A stretch of DNA of 64,000 nucleotides from Flavobacterium salilacus subsp. salilacus (GTDB lineage: Bacteria > Bacteroidota > Bacteroidia > Flavobacteriales > Flavobacteriaceae). The stretch is taken from contig NZ_SKBP01000001.1 of NCBI RefSeq assembly GCF_004634195.1, positions 310,001 to 374,000 on the forward strand. The letters run 5' to 3'. Below are positions 35,496 to 44,866 of the stretch, in pieces. The position numbers were made by a program, and so were the translations under genes. The notes beneath the pieces are model-generated. The model was not told the origin of the DNA and made no database searches. It saw only the letters and a program-made list of their open reading frames with translations. Each line of letters begins with the position of its first letter. The stretch's first letter is position 1.

Positions 35496-36405
35496 TATCT
35501 TGAAAAAGACTTTTTACAGTAACGGAAAATTATTGCTTACAGGGGAATATGCTGTTTTGGACGGGGCTAAAGCTTTAGCCCTGCCTACAAAATTCGGGCA
35601 GTCGCTGCACACTGAATTTTCAGGAAATGACAGGCTTTACTGGAAAAGTTTCGATGCCGATGGCAGTATTTGGTATGAGGATACCGTTCTTATAAACGAA
35701 ATAAAAAATAACAGCTACAAAGGCGAAAACTTTATTACAAAACAGTTAACTGAAATATTGTATAGTGCCCACAATACCAATCCTAAAATATTAAATACAG
35801 GCTATAATGTTATAACTGAGCTTACATTTCCGCGCAAGTGGGGGTTGGGTACATCCTCTACATTAATAAATAACATCGCCCAATGGTTTGGCATTGATGC
35901 CTACCAATTATTATGGAAAAGTTTTGGGGGTAGTGGCTATGATATTGCCTGTGCACAAAATGATTCAGCTATACTATATCGTATAGAAAATGAATTACCT
36001 GTTGTAATTCCTGTGAATTTTAAACCTGAATATGCAGATAAACTTTACTTTGTGTACCTCAACCAAAAGCAGGACAGCCGTAAGGCAATAGTAACTTATC
36101 GTGAAAAGAAAGGTGATATTGCCGATGCTATTGGCAAAATAACCGTTATAACCGATGAAATATATCAGGCTAAAACCATTAATGATTTTTCTGTGCTACT
36201 GGAAGAACACGAAGCTGTAATGACCGAAATTTTGGGCATCCCTACAATAAAAAAATTGCTTTTCCCTGACTTTAAAGGCACACTTAAAAGCCTTGGGGCA
36301 TGGGGCGGCGATTTTATTTTGGCTGTAGCCGAAGATAATCCTGCTGATTACTTTAAGAAAAAAGGATATGACACTGTTATTCCTTATAATGAAATGATAC
36401 TATAA
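35488..36405 (+). CDS. GYDIA-family GHMP kinase
   Basis: 305 residues from ATG 35488, or 301 from a TTG at 35500 that gives MKKTFYSNGKLLLTGEY and fits the family start; the choice is open. Motifs of GHMP kinases are NGKLLLTGEYAVLDGA at the N-terminus, the ATP loop KWGLGTSSTLINN and the name-giving GSGYDIACAQ. Its neighbour is HMG-CoA reductase, so it is probably a kinase of the mevalonate pathway (mevalonate or phosphomevalonate as substrate), but the exact substrate is inferred and not shown. A terminator follows. Confidence 0.87.
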   Translation: MFSILKKTFYSNGKLLLTGEYAVLDGAKALALPTKFGQSLHTEFSGNDRLYWKSFDADGSIWYEDTVLINEIKNNSYKGENFITKQLTEILYSAHNTNPKILNTGYNVITELTFPRKWGLGTSSTLINNIAQWFGIDAYQLLWKSFGGSGYDIACAQNDSAILYRIENELPVVIPVNFKPEYADKLYFVYLNQKQDSRKAIVTYREKKGDIADAIGKITVITDEIYQAKTINDFSVLLEEHEAVMTEILGIPTIKKLLFPDFKGTLKSLGAWGGDFILAVAEDNPADYFKKKGYDTVIPYNEMIL

Positions 36406-36410
36406 AACAA

Positions 36411-36436
36411 AAAATCCCGCCATGGCGGGATTTTTT
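36411..36436. terminator. Bidirectional terminator between the GHMP kinase and ppiD-like genes
   Basis: AAAATCCCGCC (36411-36421) and GGCGGGATTTT (36424-36434) form a perfect 11-bp stem, with A-run and T-run on either side. It serves both convergent genes. Confidence 0.9.
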
Positions 36437-36460
36437 ATATACTGTCAGTACCTGAATTCA

Positions 36461-38566
36461 TTAGTTAAACTCAGCTCTGTTATCTTCAATATCAGCTTTT
36501 TCTTTTAGTGCTGTAGTAAGTCGTGACTGTACTCCTGCTCTGCTTTGCGATTCTGTTCTGCTCATTATGGCATTATAGTTTGGCAGCTCAGCAGCTTTAT
36601 TGATAGTTTTGGTTTTTACCATAAACACACCCATTTTACCCTCTATAAGTCCTGAAGTTTTATTATTGCCAAGAGCAAATGCTTTACCCACTACAGTAGG
36701 CTCAGAGCCTACACCTGTAATAAGCGGAGCAGCAAGCGAAACATCATTAGCCGTTGCAATACTGGAACCAACAGACTGTGCAACGCTTTCCAGCGTGTCA
36801 CCTTTCATTTTCTCTTTTATCAGTACTGCTTTTTTCTCATTCATTAGTATTGCCGTTACAGTAGGCTTAGCTTCCTCTACAGGTTGTAATCCTTTTTCAT
36901 TTCTGTTTTTAAGCTTTGCAACAACATGCCCTTGTGATACATCAAATTTCTTAACATCACCTTCTTTTGTATCGCTGTCAAATGCCCAACGAACAATTTC
37001 TCTCTGCGCTCCTAAACCTTGAATGTTTTCGTCATTAGCTCCCAGTTTGTTTGCCGGTTTAATTTCAGCACCTATTGCTTTAGCAAGGTCTTCAAATGGT
37101 TTTTCTTTTGCATCCATCTCCAGCTTAGTAGCTTTTGTAAACATGTCATCACTTGTTTTTTCAGAGGGTTGTATCTTTTTGGCAACTGTGGCAAGTTGTA
37201 CAGCATCATATTTATCTAATACTTTTATAACGTGGTAACCAAATTCGGTTTCAACTACGCCTGTACTGCCTATACTGTTACCAAATAGAAACTTATCAAA
37301 CTCAGGAACCATTTGCCCTTTAGATACATCATCATATATACCTCCGTTATTTTTAGATCCCGGATCATCACTGTTTTCTTTAGCTAAATCAGCAAAAGAA
37401 CCCGGATTAGCTTTTACTTTGCCCAAAAGCTCATCAGCTTTGGCTTTGGCTTCTTCCTTCGTTCTTTTTATTTCTCCCGGAGATCTGCTGCCTTCATAAG
37501 CAATAAGTATATGGCTTACTTTTGCAGTACCTCCCGGTTTTCTATCGGTCATTTTACTAAGTTTGTAATACTCTCCGTCTTTATACGGACCGAAAACTTC
37601 TCCTTTTTGCAGGTTGAATAACTGCTCTGAATAGTCTGTAGGAAGATTCTTTTTAGCTACATAGGTAGTGTCATACGGAATATCAGAATTACTGTTTACA
37701 TACTCCTGAATTTTAGCAATATCGCCTTTAAAACCGGGAATAGTATCGTTTGTTTTAGTCTGCTCGTTATATATTACTTTTGGTAAAAGCAGTGCGTTTA
37801 TTTCTTCTCTTACATCAGCTTCGTCTTTTGCAGATGCGCTGTTTTCTATTAAAACATACTCAACATTAACAGTAGCTTCAGCTTTATATTTTTTTTCATT
37901 CTTCTTCATATAGGCTATAATTTCTTCATCCGAAACTTTTACCTCTTCATCATTAATGGTAGTATAAGGCACATATACATAATCAAAAGATGCTTTATCG
38001 TTCTCAAGACTGTATTTGGCTTTACCATCAAGTTTTGTAGTAACAAAACCTGCCTTTATCATGTTAATGTATAATTGCTTTTTGGCAGCATTTTCTGCCA
38101 TTGGCGTACCTTTTTCAATGTTTGACCATCTTACAGGGTCGGTAACTTTTATATTTACCAGGTATTCATTGAATTTTGCTTTATCAAATTGACCAACAGC
38201 ATTCTGGAACTGAGGGTTATTGGCAACAGAAGGGTCTTGAGACCACAGACTGTAAATGTGCTCACGACCTACACGTAAGCCTGCCGCTTCATAACGTGCC
38301 TCATAAAGTATGTTTTCTACTTCCTGATTCCAAACCATATTAGCAGCTTGTGTAGGGCTTATGCCTTGCTGCCTGCTTTGTGCATCACCTACTTTTTGCA
38401 AAAACTCCTGTACAGGAATATCTTTACCGTCAACGCTTCCTATATTTTTGGTAGTACCGAAACCTCCGTTACCTATCAAATCGGTGACGATGAAAGCAAG
38501 TAATGAAAAACCAATAACAAGTATAAGAAGTAGCGAACGCTGTCTAATTTTTGATAAAACTGCCAT
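36461..38566 (-). CDS. PpiD-like periplasmic peptidyl-prolyl isomerase/chaperone
   Basis: 701 residues. One N-terminal membrane helix (about 12-30), a SurA-N-like chaperone region (about 35-230) and a parvulin PPIase domain at about 345-450 with VSHILIAYEG, FADLAKENSDDPGSKNNGG and GYHVIKVLDK. It is anchored in the inner membrane, facing the periplasm, and assists folding of outer-membrane proteins. A second, degenerate parvulin-like stretch may lie toward the C-terminus. Length is longer than E. coli PpiD (623). Confidence 0.9.
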   Translation of the reverse strand: MAVLSKIRQRSLLLILVIGFSLLAFIVTDLIGNGGFGTTKNIGSVDGKDIPVQEFLQKVGDAQSRQQGISPTQAANMVWNQEVENILYEARYEAAGLRVGREHIYSLWSQDPSVANNPQFQNAVGQFDKAKFNEYLVNIKVTDPVRWSNIEKGTPMAENAAKKQLYINMIKAGFVTTKLDGKAKYSLENDKASFDYVYVPYTTINDEEVKVSDEEIIAYMKKNEKKYKAEATVNVEYVLIENSASAKDEADVREEINALLLPKVIYNEQTKTNDTIPGFKGDIAKIQEYVNSNSDIPYDTTYVAKKNLPTDYSEQLFNLQKGEVFGPYKDGEYYKLSKMTDRKPGGTAKVSHILIAYEGSRSPGEIKRTKEEAKAKADELLGKVKANPGSFADLAKENSDDPGSKNNGGIYDDVSKGQMVPEFDKFLFGNSIGSTGVVETEFGYHVIKVLDKYDAVQLATVAKKIQPSEKTSDDMFTKATKLEMDAKEKPFEDLAKAIGAEIKPANKLGANDENIQGLGAQREIVRWAFDSDTKEGDVKKFDVSQGHVVAKLKNRNEKGLQPVEEAKPTVTAILMNEKKAVLIKEKMKGDTLESVAQSVGSSIATANDVSLAAPLITGVGSEPTVVGKAFALGNNKTSGLIEGKMGVFMVKTKTINKAAELPNYNAIMSRTESQSRAGVQSRLTTALKEKADIEDNRAEFN

Positions 38567-38656
38567 TTTATTGTTTATTAAATTTTATTTCAGTGGGCGA
38601 AAATACAATTATCTCTTTAATAATAAAAGTAGTGTACTTATATTTTCTAAACTTTT

Positions 38657-39922
38657 TTATTTCTCCTGCAATGGCTTCAATTTAATCAGTTCAATTTTTG
38701 TATGAGAAGCTGCTTCTATCACAATCTCAAAACTGTCTAACTTTATTTTTTCGCCCGTTTTAGGAATTTCTTTAGTATTATGCACTACAAAGCCTCCGAG
38801 TGTGGCATAAGAGTCGCCCTCAGGGAGTTCCAACCCATAGGTTTCGTTTATATATTCAACGTCAAGCCTTGCCGAAAACAGATATGCTCCGTTATCAAGT
38901 TTTTTTTCTATCAGTTCTTCCTCCGCATCGTGCTCGTCTTCTATTTCGCCAAAAAGCTGTTCTATTATATCCTCTACGGTTATAATACCCGAAGTACCGC
39001 CATACTCATCGAGCACTACAGCCATGCTTCGGTGCTTTCGGGTGAGTATATTAAGCAATTCTTTTATATAAATTGTTTCGGGTACATACTCAATAGGTAT
39101 CATTACCTCTTTAATTGTTTTGGGTTTTTTAAACAACTCAAAAGAATGGATGTAGCCGATAATATTATCCAGTGTATCTTGATATACAATTACTTTTGAG
39201 TAGCCTGTTTCTACAAAAATTTCGCGCAATTCTTCTACCGTATCATTAAGCTCAACAGCCGAAATTTCGGTTCGGGGCGTCATTACCACGCGGGCTTTAA
39301 GGTCAGAAAACTCTAAAGCATTCTGAAACATTTGTATTTCGGAGTCCATCTCTTCCTGACTGTTCACTCCGTGCATTTGTTCGGTTATATAGTTACCAAG
39401 CTCTCCCCGTGTAAAATATGCCTGTTTGGTATCGCCTTTAGTGCGAAGGATTTTTAATAAAATAAAGTCGGAAATTTTTATAACAAAAAGTGATACCCAG
39501 TGAAAAAGAAAGCAAAAGACATAAGCAGGAAGCGCAAAAAACTTGATGAGTGTATTAGCATATATCTGAAAAAAAACTTTGGGTAAAAATTCAGCCGTCA
39601 GGAGTATAACAAACAGCGAAACTACTATTTGCAGCAATATGTTATAAAACACGTGTATGTGCCAGCCTGTAGCAGCAATCCAGCGCATTACTACATTGCC
39701 CATATTGTAGCCGTATATAACAAGTACTATACTGTTGCCTACCAGCATAGAGGTGATAAACTGTACAGGGTTTTCGGTAAGCTTGGTGAGTATTCTGGAC
39801 ATAAGGGTAGTTTGTTTTCGCTCTACCCCAAGATAAACTTTGTTGGAAGACACATAGGCTATCTCCATTCCCGAAAAAAATGCCGACAGGAAAAGACAGC
39901 TTATGATTACAATAACTTCCAT
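38657..39922 (-). CDS. CNNM/CorC-type membrane protein with CBS domains ("hemolysin family")
   Basis: 421 residues. An N-terminal DUF21/CNNM region with four helices (about 1-160), two CBS domains (about 200-325, with VMTPRTEISAV and MAVVLDEYGGTSGIITVEDI) and a C-terminal CorC_HlyC domain (about 335-415, with EGDSYATLGGFVVH). The family is linked to magnesium or cobalt transport; the name hemolysin is historical and gives no evidence of a toxin. It sits at the end of a minus-strand run with lptC. Confidence 0.92.
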   Translation of the reverse strand: MEVIVIISCLFLSAFFSGMEIAYVSSNKVYLGVERKQTTLMSRILTKLTENPVQFITSMLVGNSIVLVIYGYNMGNVVMRWIAATGWHIHVFYNILLQIVVSLFVILLTAEFLPKVFFQIYANTLIKFFALPAYVFCFLFHWVSLFVIKISDFILLKILRTKGDTKQAYFTRGELGNYITEQMHGVNSQEEMDSEIQMFQNALEFSDLKARVVMTPRTEISAVELNDTVEELREIFVETGYSKVIVYQDTLDNIIGYIHSFELFKKPKTIKEVMIPIEYVPETIYIKELLNILTRKHRSMAVVLDEYGGTSGIITVEDIIEQLFGEIEDEHDAEEELIEKKLDNGAYLFSARLDVEYINETYGLELPEGDSYATLGGFVVHNTKEIPKTGEKIKLDSFEIVIEAASHTKIELIKLKPLQEK

Positions 39923-39928
39923 AGTGTT

Positions 39929-40126
39929 TTAGTTTTCTTCTCTTTCCCTTCTGTCGCCAAATTTCTTTGCGTTACGCATCCTGAAGAAAAATAAAAATAT
40001 TGATACAGCAGCAAAGAAAAACATTATAAAACTGTCTTCTCCCCTGTTTAGTGCCATAATGCCTTCATAAGTAAAAAAAGCGGCTACAGCCAGATATATA
40101 TATGCTGTTATTTTAAGATAACCCAT
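39929..40126 (-). CDS. Small two-helix membrane protein
   Basis: 65 residues with two hydrophobic helices (about 5-24 and 33-50) and a very basic/acidic C-terminus (RMRNAKKFGDRREREEN). It lies 6 bp from the CNNM gene and 12 bp from lptC on the same strand, so it is likely a real gene in the operon. No known function; a similar small gene is usual at this place in flavobacteria. Confidence 0.7.
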   Translation of the reverse strand: MGYLKITAYIYLAVAAFFTYEGIMALNRGEDSFIMFFFAAVSIFLFFFRMRNAKKFGDRREREEN

Positions 40127-40138
40127 GATAAGTAATTT

Positions 40139-40693
40139 CTATTCCACATTATTAATTTCACCTGTATTACGCTGCATGTTAAAAACTTTAAAATCTTTAC
40201 TAAAGTCTATGCCGGGTCCTTCCAGGTAACTTTCCTTCCCATCGGTAAATTTAAAGTTTTTTTCGGTATAAAACCATTCATTTTTTTGATCGTAGTATAA
40301 CTGTGGGGCTTGAAGCTCTTTACCATCATAGGATGTTATCTTTACGTTGCCCTGCAAATCTATAATTTTAGTATCGTCATAACTTATGGCATAATCAGAA
40401 ACTACATAGCTGCTCTTGCCTGCCTCATCAATAAGTGTAAGGTGTATTCCTTTCGGAAACTCGTTAAACTTGTATTTCATATTAGAATAATCGAGCATAA
40501 GCGGACTTACCAATATGGCTTTTACTTTACCGGAATCGGTATATTTCAAATTAATATTTTCAGATCGAGCGGCAGGCGCAAAAGATACTGTGTTTATACG
40601 CTGTACATCTTTTAAATTACTTTCGCAGCTTGAAAGGAAGCCCGAAAGGGTAATTATAACTAATGCCGCACCGCTCACAAATTGTTTCATCAT
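40139..40693 (-). CDS. lptC: LPS export protein LptC
   Basis: 184 residues with an N-terminal signal/anchor ending in a lipobox-like SGFLSSC, followed by the OstA-like beta-jellyroll of LptC. Visible strands include SGKVKAILVSPLML, YDDTKIIDLQGNVKITSYDG, ELQAPQLYYDQKNEWFYTEKN and SYLEGPGIDFSKDFKVFNM in separate segments. It moves lipopolysaccharide from LptBFG to LptA across the periplasm. It is adjacent to the TPR-protein gene with no gap. Confidence 0.87.
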   Translation of the reverse strand: MMKQFVSGAALVIITLSGFLSSCESNLKDVQRINTVSFAPAARSENINLKYTDSGKVKAILVSPLMLDYSNMKYKFNEFPKGIHLTLIDEAGKSSYVVSDYAISYDDTKIIDLQGNVKITSYDGKELQAPQLYYDQKNEWFYTEKNFKFTDGKESYLEGPGIDFSKDFKVFNMQRNTGEINNVE

Positions 40694-42061
40694 TTACAAT
40701 TTAGGGAGTTTAAGCGTTTCGTTTATCCAGCAGCCATAAACCACCTCATCGCCTTTACGGTAACCTGCATCCTTAGCTTCACTTTTAGTAGGCAAGCCTT
40801 TACTGTAACGCTCTGTTAAGGCAGCAACGGTAGGTTTATATTTAGGTTCGGCAACTTCTGCTTTTTTAACGGTTTCTATAGACAGAAAAAGTAATGCTTT
40901 GCGCTGAAAGTCGTTAAGACCGCACTCTCCCGTAACCGATGAATATAACTCGGCAAGCATAAGGTAGGGTTTTCCGAATTCAGGGTTAGCCTGTGTGGCT
41001 TTCAAGGCATACTCTTTGGTTGTAGCTTTATCTATATTTCTATATACAGAGGCTATTTCATAATATAAATTTGCTTTTTCCCTATTATCGGTTTCCATTG
41101 TTGCTGCCTTATCAAAATAGGCAATTGCTTCTTTTACATTCCCTCTACTCAACTCTATTTTGCCAAGCCTGTAGGTAGATTGTGTTGTAGGGTGTATTTT
41201 GTGCGCAGCGGCAGCTATAGTATAAAGCACATCACTGCTGTAGCATTTATTATTATACATTACATCGGCTACTGCTCCAAGCCATTCTGCATCTTCTTTA
41301 TGGTCGTTGTAAACCTTACCATAGTATTCCGTGAGTATCTCGCACGAAAAATGCTTAGATGCCATGATATTTATATTATCTGCTACGGCATCCAAGGCAT
41401 CTATAGCCGGTTCGGCATCGGCAAGAGCCTGTTTTTCTTCGTCAGTAAGTAACCCGGTTTCCTGTTTTTCCAGCAGAGCAGTTTTGTCGGCAGCAAATTT
41501 ATTTTGTGCATAAGCCACTTGCGCTGCTATGGATGCGTATTTTTCTACAAACTCTTTTTGGGATATCCCTTTGTCTTCAGCTTCGTACTGCTCTAAGTAT
41601 AGGGTAAAGTAAACCTGCAATGCATCATAATCGGTAAACTTTTTTTTGTGGGTTTTAAAAAAAGTATCCAGCATTTTATATACTTCGGCATCATCAGCCA
41701 TTTCGTACTTTTTAAGCATCAGTGCTTTTCTTACTGTGCTGCCGTTACCGGGAAAGTTTTTTTCGTAATCGGCATAAAGCTCAAGGAGCACATCAATATT
41801 AGCCTGTTTGTCTTCGGGGTTGCGGGAAGCCTCTATTTTATAGTTATAAATTGCTTCGGCATAAGTATATAGTTTGGCATCATATTTCGGGCAGTCTTTT
41901 TTCAACACTTCCAAGAGGCTTTCGGCGTCGGCATAGTTGCGGGCTTTTACCTTCTCTTCATATATTTTAAATTGCTTTTCGCATTTATCTGTTTGGGCTA
42001 CAGCAGTAACTGCAAACATATTTATGAGCATTGTTATTAAAAAGACAAGTTCCTTTTTCAT
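40694..42061 (-). CDS. Exported TPR-repeat protein
   Basis: 455 residues with a signal peptide (MKKELVFLITMLINMFAVTAVAQ). Helical repeats of the TPR kind run through the protein, clearest at 290-380 (YRLGKIELSRGNVKEAIAYFDKA, NLYYEIASVYRNIDKATT). It contains four or more cysteines, some near the C-terminus (VYGCWINETLKLP). Probably a periplasmic scaffold protein; its fixed position by lptC and an outer-membrane protein suggests an envelope role, but function is unknown. Confidence 0.8.
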   Translation of the reverse strand: MKKELVFLITMLINMFAVTAVAQTDKCEKQFKIYEEKVKARNYADAESLLEVLKKDCPKYDAKLYTYAEAIYNYKIEASRNPEDKQANIDVLLELYADYEKNFPGNGSTVRKALMLKKYEMADDAEVYKMLDTFFKTHKKKFTDYDALQVYFTLYLEQYEAEDKGISQKEFVEKYASIAAQVAYAQNKFAADKTALLEKQETGLLTDEEKQALADAEPAIDALDAVADNINIMASKHFSCEILTEYYGKVYNDHKEDAEWLGAVADVMYNNKCYSSDVLYTIAAAAHKIHPTTQSTYRLGKIELSRGNVKEAIAYFDKAATMETDNREKANLYYEIASVYRNIDKATTKEYALKATQANPEFGKPYLMLAELYSSVTGECGLNDFQRKALLFLSIETVKKAEVAEPKYKPTVAALTERYSKGLPTKSEAKDAGYRKGDEVVYGCWINETLKLPKL

Positions 42062-42077
42062 AATCCAAAAATTTTAA

Positions 42078-43340
42078 TTAGTCATACTTCCGCTTCACAA
42101 ACCATCTGTCGTTTAGAGAAAGGCTGACATAGAAATTTACATAATTTTCCTGTATAAGGTTAGCATTCGTAGTACCCCTTTGCCCCCATTCAACACCTAT
42201 ATTCAGGCTGGATGCAGAGTAGTTTAACGGTAAACCCATACCCAATGAAAGACCATAATCGTTAATAGACTCATCATTAATTACAAGTCCTGTTTTTTCA
42301 TACCTAAGTCCTGCTCTGTATGTTATTCTGCTGAAATAGCTGTTAAAAGAACGGTACTTTGGGGTATAATACCCACCTAAAGATATTTTATGAGCTGTTT
42401 CAAAACCGGCAGCCGTTATATCGTCAAAGCGGTTACCCAGTTCGTTACTTTCCTGAAATGTATATTCTAACCCTGCAAACCATTTGGTTTTTATGCCCAA
42501 GCCCGAACCTATTGTAAACTTGGAAGGAAGCTTTACATCGTTAGAAGAAACCAAAACATCTATTTCATCAACAATAAGCTCGTTTAGCCCGTTGCTAAAG
42601 GTAATGGTAGCTAACTGCCTCTCTGTTTCGCTGGACAATGTTGCCGAAGGCGCATAGGTAGCACTAGTGTACCAGTCATATTTTTCATTCAGTTTGGTTT
42701 GATATATCGCACCTATATTAAACGAAAAGCCTCTATAATCCGATTTATTTATTTCGCGTGTAGGGTACTGTATCGGTACACTTGGCAATGCAATTATCGA
42801 TTTTGTTTCTATAGTACCAAAGTTGTACTGAATATCTGCCCCCAAACTCAGCTTTGGAGTAACTTTATAGGATGCTCCCGCAAAAACCCGGTTAAGCCCG
42901 CCTTCTCCGCTAAACTGAGTATATCGTTCAATATCATTATCTGTAACAGTATTCTCTACCCTGTATCCAACAGCCGAATAGGGCATTAACCCTACCGCAA
43001 CACCAATTTTTTGGGAAACAGGAACTCCTATTGCAAGAAAATCAAGCGTGGTTCTGCTGGCATCACTCTCTTCTGAGTCTGTTTTTAAAGTTGTAGATGA
43101 TGTACCGCCACCTATTGTAAAGGTAGTAAGAATAAGCGAACTGTATGAGGCCGGGTTTTGAAGATTAACATGCACACTATCAGGAATTATTCCTAAACCG
43201 CCCATAGACCGGTTCTCTGTAGTACCTTTAAACTTTACATCACCAATACCATAGTATGAATAGGGAGAGGAGTTATTTTGCTGCGAAAAAACCACTGCAG
43301 TACATAGTAGGCAGATGCTTACAATAAATCTTTTAATCAT
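42078..43340 (-). CDS. Outer-membrane beta-barrel protein, FadL-like
   Basis: 420 residues with signal peptide MIKRFIVSICLLCTAVVFSQ and then NNSSPYSYYGIGDVKF and RSMGGLGIIPDSVHVNLQNPASYSSL, a start pattern shared with Bacteroidota OmpP1/FadL-type proteins. About 14 amphipathic strands follow. It might transport hydrophobic compounds, but this is a fold-level guess. It overlaps the end of coaX by 8 bp, so the genes are linked in translation. Confidence 0.75.
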   Translation of the reverse strand: MIKRFIVSICLLCTAVVFSQQNNSSPYSYYGIGDVKFKGTTENRSMGGLGIIPDSVHVNLQNPASYSSLILTTFTIGGGTSSTTLKTDSEESDASRTTLDFLAIGVPVSQKIGVAVGLMPYSAVGYRVENTVTDNDIERYTQFSGEGGLNRVFAGASYKVTPKLSLGADIQYNFGTIETKSIIALPSVPIQYPTREINKSDYRGFSFNIGAIYQTKLNEKYDWYTSATYAPSATLSSETERQLATITFSNGLNELIVDEIDVLVSSNDVKLPSKFTIGSGLGIKTKWFAGLEYTFQESNELGNRFDDITAAGFETAHKISLGGYYTPKYRSFNSYFSRITYRAGLRYEKTGLVINDESINDYGLSLGMGLPLNYSASSLNIGVEWGQRGTTNANLIQENYVNFYVSLSLNDRWFVKRKYD

Positions 43341-44073
43341 TTTCGATTTTTATAGTATATAAATATAATTTATTCAGACTTTCCAGCAGGAAATTTGAAT
43401 TGGCAAATATGGTGTTTTTTAATCTTTTAGCCAAAAAATCAGTATCGCCCCCTGTCAATATTATCGACACGTTGCCATACTGCTCGATATACCGGCTGAT
43501 AAACCCCTCAATTTCATAAAGTAAGCCGTTTACTGTTCCTGAATGCATAGCCTGTTTTGTGGTATTACCAATATAATCCGAAGGCATTTCCGGGTATAAC
43601 AACGGAAGTTTTGCGGTAAAATTATGCATTGCCTCATACCTTAACCGCAGTCCGGGCGATATTGCCCCGCCAAGGTAGTGGTTATTGCTGTCAGTAAAAT
43701 CATAAGTAACGCACGTTCCCGCATCAATAACGAGCCTGTTTGTATCAGGATATAACAGTACAGCTCCCGCCGAAAGCACCATTCTGTCTATACCCAGCGT
43801 TTCGGGGGTAGCATAACGGTTAACAAAAGGGAAATGCGAGGTGTGATTTATGAGGGTTAAACGGGTATGGTTTTTTAAAAGCGATAATAAACCGGCATCT
43901 TCTTTTGCTACTGATGATAGTATTGTTTGAGAAATACCGCTATGGGTTTCAAAAAGCTTTTTTATATTTTTTTCGGCATCGCTCCTGTCAAAAGTAAACC
44001 TGTCAATAAGGGCATGTTCCTCAAAAACAGCAGCTTTAATTTTTGTATTGCCAATATCTATAGCTAAAAGCAT
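43333..44073 (-). CDS. coaX: Type III pantothenate kinase
   Basis: 246 residues from the ATG at 44073 (MLLAIDIGNTKIKAAVF); an in-frame ATG at 44103 overlaps the promoter and is not likely used. Motifs of CoaX are DIGNTKIK (phosphate 1), GIDRMVLSAGAV, DAGTCVTYDF (phosphate 2), GGAISPGLRLRYEAM and LTGGD. It phosphorylates pantothenate as the first step of coenzyme A synthesis. Confidence 0.95.
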   Translation of the reverse strand: MLLAIDIGNTKIKAAVFEEHALIDRFTFDRSDAEKNIKKLFETHSGISQTILSSVAKEDAGLLSLLKNHTRLTLINHTSHFPFVNRYATPETLGIDRMVLSAGAVLLYPDTNRLVIDAGTCVTYDFTDSNNHYLGGAISPGLRLRYEAMHNFTAKLPLLYPEMPSDYIGNTTKQAMHSGTVNGLLYEIEGFISRYIEQYGNVSIILTGGDTDFLAKRLKNTIFANSNFLLESLNKLYLYTIKIEND

Positions 44074-44092
44074 TTTCCCAGTATTAGTTGGG

Positions 44093-44100
44093 CAAAGATA
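44093..44100 (-). promoter_or_regulatory. Promoter -7 element for coaX
   Basis: On the minus strand the sequence reads TATCTTTG, matching TAnnTTTG, 19 bp before the ATG at 44073. Confidence 0.6.
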
Positions 44101-44125
44101 CAAATTGATTTTTTTTATATTTTGT

Positions 44126-44156
44126 TTTGGATAATATAAAAATGGTTCTATATTTG
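44126..44156 (+). promoter_or_regulatory. tRNA-Phe promoter
   Basis: TTTG (44126-44129), a 19-bp spacer and TATATTTG (44149-44156) match the Bacteroidota housekeeping consensus TTTG-N19-TAnnTTTG exactly. Transcription should start a few bases later, shortly before the tRNA. Confidence 0.85.
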
Positions 44157-44182
44157 CACCCGCAATAACAGCAATACCAAAC

Positions 44183-44255
44183 GGTACCTTAGCTCAGTTG
44201 GTAGAGCAATGGACTGAAAATCCATGTGTCCCTGGTTCGATTCCTGGAGGTACCA
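44183..44255 (+). tRNA. tRNA-Phe (anticodon GAA)
   Basis: A 73-base cloverleaf. The acceptor arm GGTACCT pairs with AGGTACC, the D-arm contains AGCTCAGTTGGTAGAGC, the anticodon stem ATGGA/TCCAT holds loop CTGAAAA with anticodon GAA, and the T-arm is CCTGG-TTCGATT-CCTGG. The discriminator base is A and the CCA end is not encoded. A perfect promoter precedes it and a hairpin terminator follows. Confidence 0.97.
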
Positions 44256-44268
44256 CAAAAAACAAAAT

Positions 44269-44307
44269 AAACCCTTGAATATCAAACGATTTTCAAGGGT
44301 TTTGTTT
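44269..44307 (+). terminator. Terminator after tRNA-Phe
   Basis: AAACCCTTGAA (44269-44279) and TTCAAGGGTTT (44292-44302) form an 11-bp stem with a 12-base loop, followed by TTGTTTTG. Confidence 0.75.
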
Positions 44308-44395
44308 TGCATCACAAAAAACAACTTCTTGTAATTTGCACCTGCAAAATTTAATCTGTACAATTTACTGATTCAGATTTTTTTGAGTGCTGCAT

Positions 44396-44707
44396 TTAAC
44401 TAATTATATCTTTTGAGCTTTCCATAAAGTGTAAAACTTCTATTAAGGGTGCTGACTCCAACCCGCCGGCATCACGTTTTTCCTGAAAGGAAACAAATGA
44501 GCTTACACTTAACACTGCTTTTTGGATTTTTTCATCATTAAAATGTGACAAGTGTATAAATGTTTTCCTGTTTGAACTTCGATAAACATTATATTGGAAA
44601 AGAGAGGCATCTATACGCTTAAAATCGTTCATAAATGCTCTGATATTCTCTTGATTTTGAGATATAAAATCATCTGGCATGGTGTAGGTTACTTTATAAA
44701 CTATCAT
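44396..44707 (-). CDS. Small uncharacterised protein, possible dimeric alpha-beta barrel
   Basis: 103 residues with no signal peptide or membrane segment. The order of VYKVTYTMPDDF, a helix with NQENIRAFMNDF, YNVYRSSNRKTFIHLSHFNDEKIQKAVLS and a C-terminal PLIEVLHFM resembles the ABM/ferredoxin-like fold of small quinol monooxygenase-type proteins. No catalytic residue can be pointed out. It stands alone between tRNA-Phe and the PUL regulator, transcribed away from the latter. Confidence 0.55.
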   Translation of the reverse strand: MIVYKVTYTMPDDFISQNQENIRAFMNDFKRIDASLFQYNVYRSSNRKTFIHLSHFNDEKIQKAVLSVSSFVSFQEKRDAGGLESAPLIEVLHFMESSKDIIS

Positions 44708-44835
44708 AATTTTAAATTTTTTATTATACTGTATCTAAAACAATAAAGTATAATGAAACGTGACAAAAAAACTACCTAAAAGCAGGCATTGCATTAAGGC
44801 TTTTATTATATACTGTTTTGTTGTAATTAGTTTCT

Positions 44836-44843
44836 TAAATTTG
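44836..44843 (+). promoter_or_regulatory. Promoter -7 element for the PUL regulator
   Basis: TAAATTTG matches TAnnTTTG, 23 bp before the regulator ATG. Confidence 0.55.
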
Positions 44844-44866
44844 AATACAAAACATACCTTTTACAA

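Noticed and set aside
38657..39922. Possible hemolysin toxin
   Set aside because: CNNM, CBS and CorC_HlyC domains show a membrane transport-type protein; the hemolysin name is historical.
44148..44363. Open frame of 71 codons on the minus strand across tRNA-Phe
   Set aside because: It is antisense to a clear tRNA gene and its promoter and terminator; no coding character.
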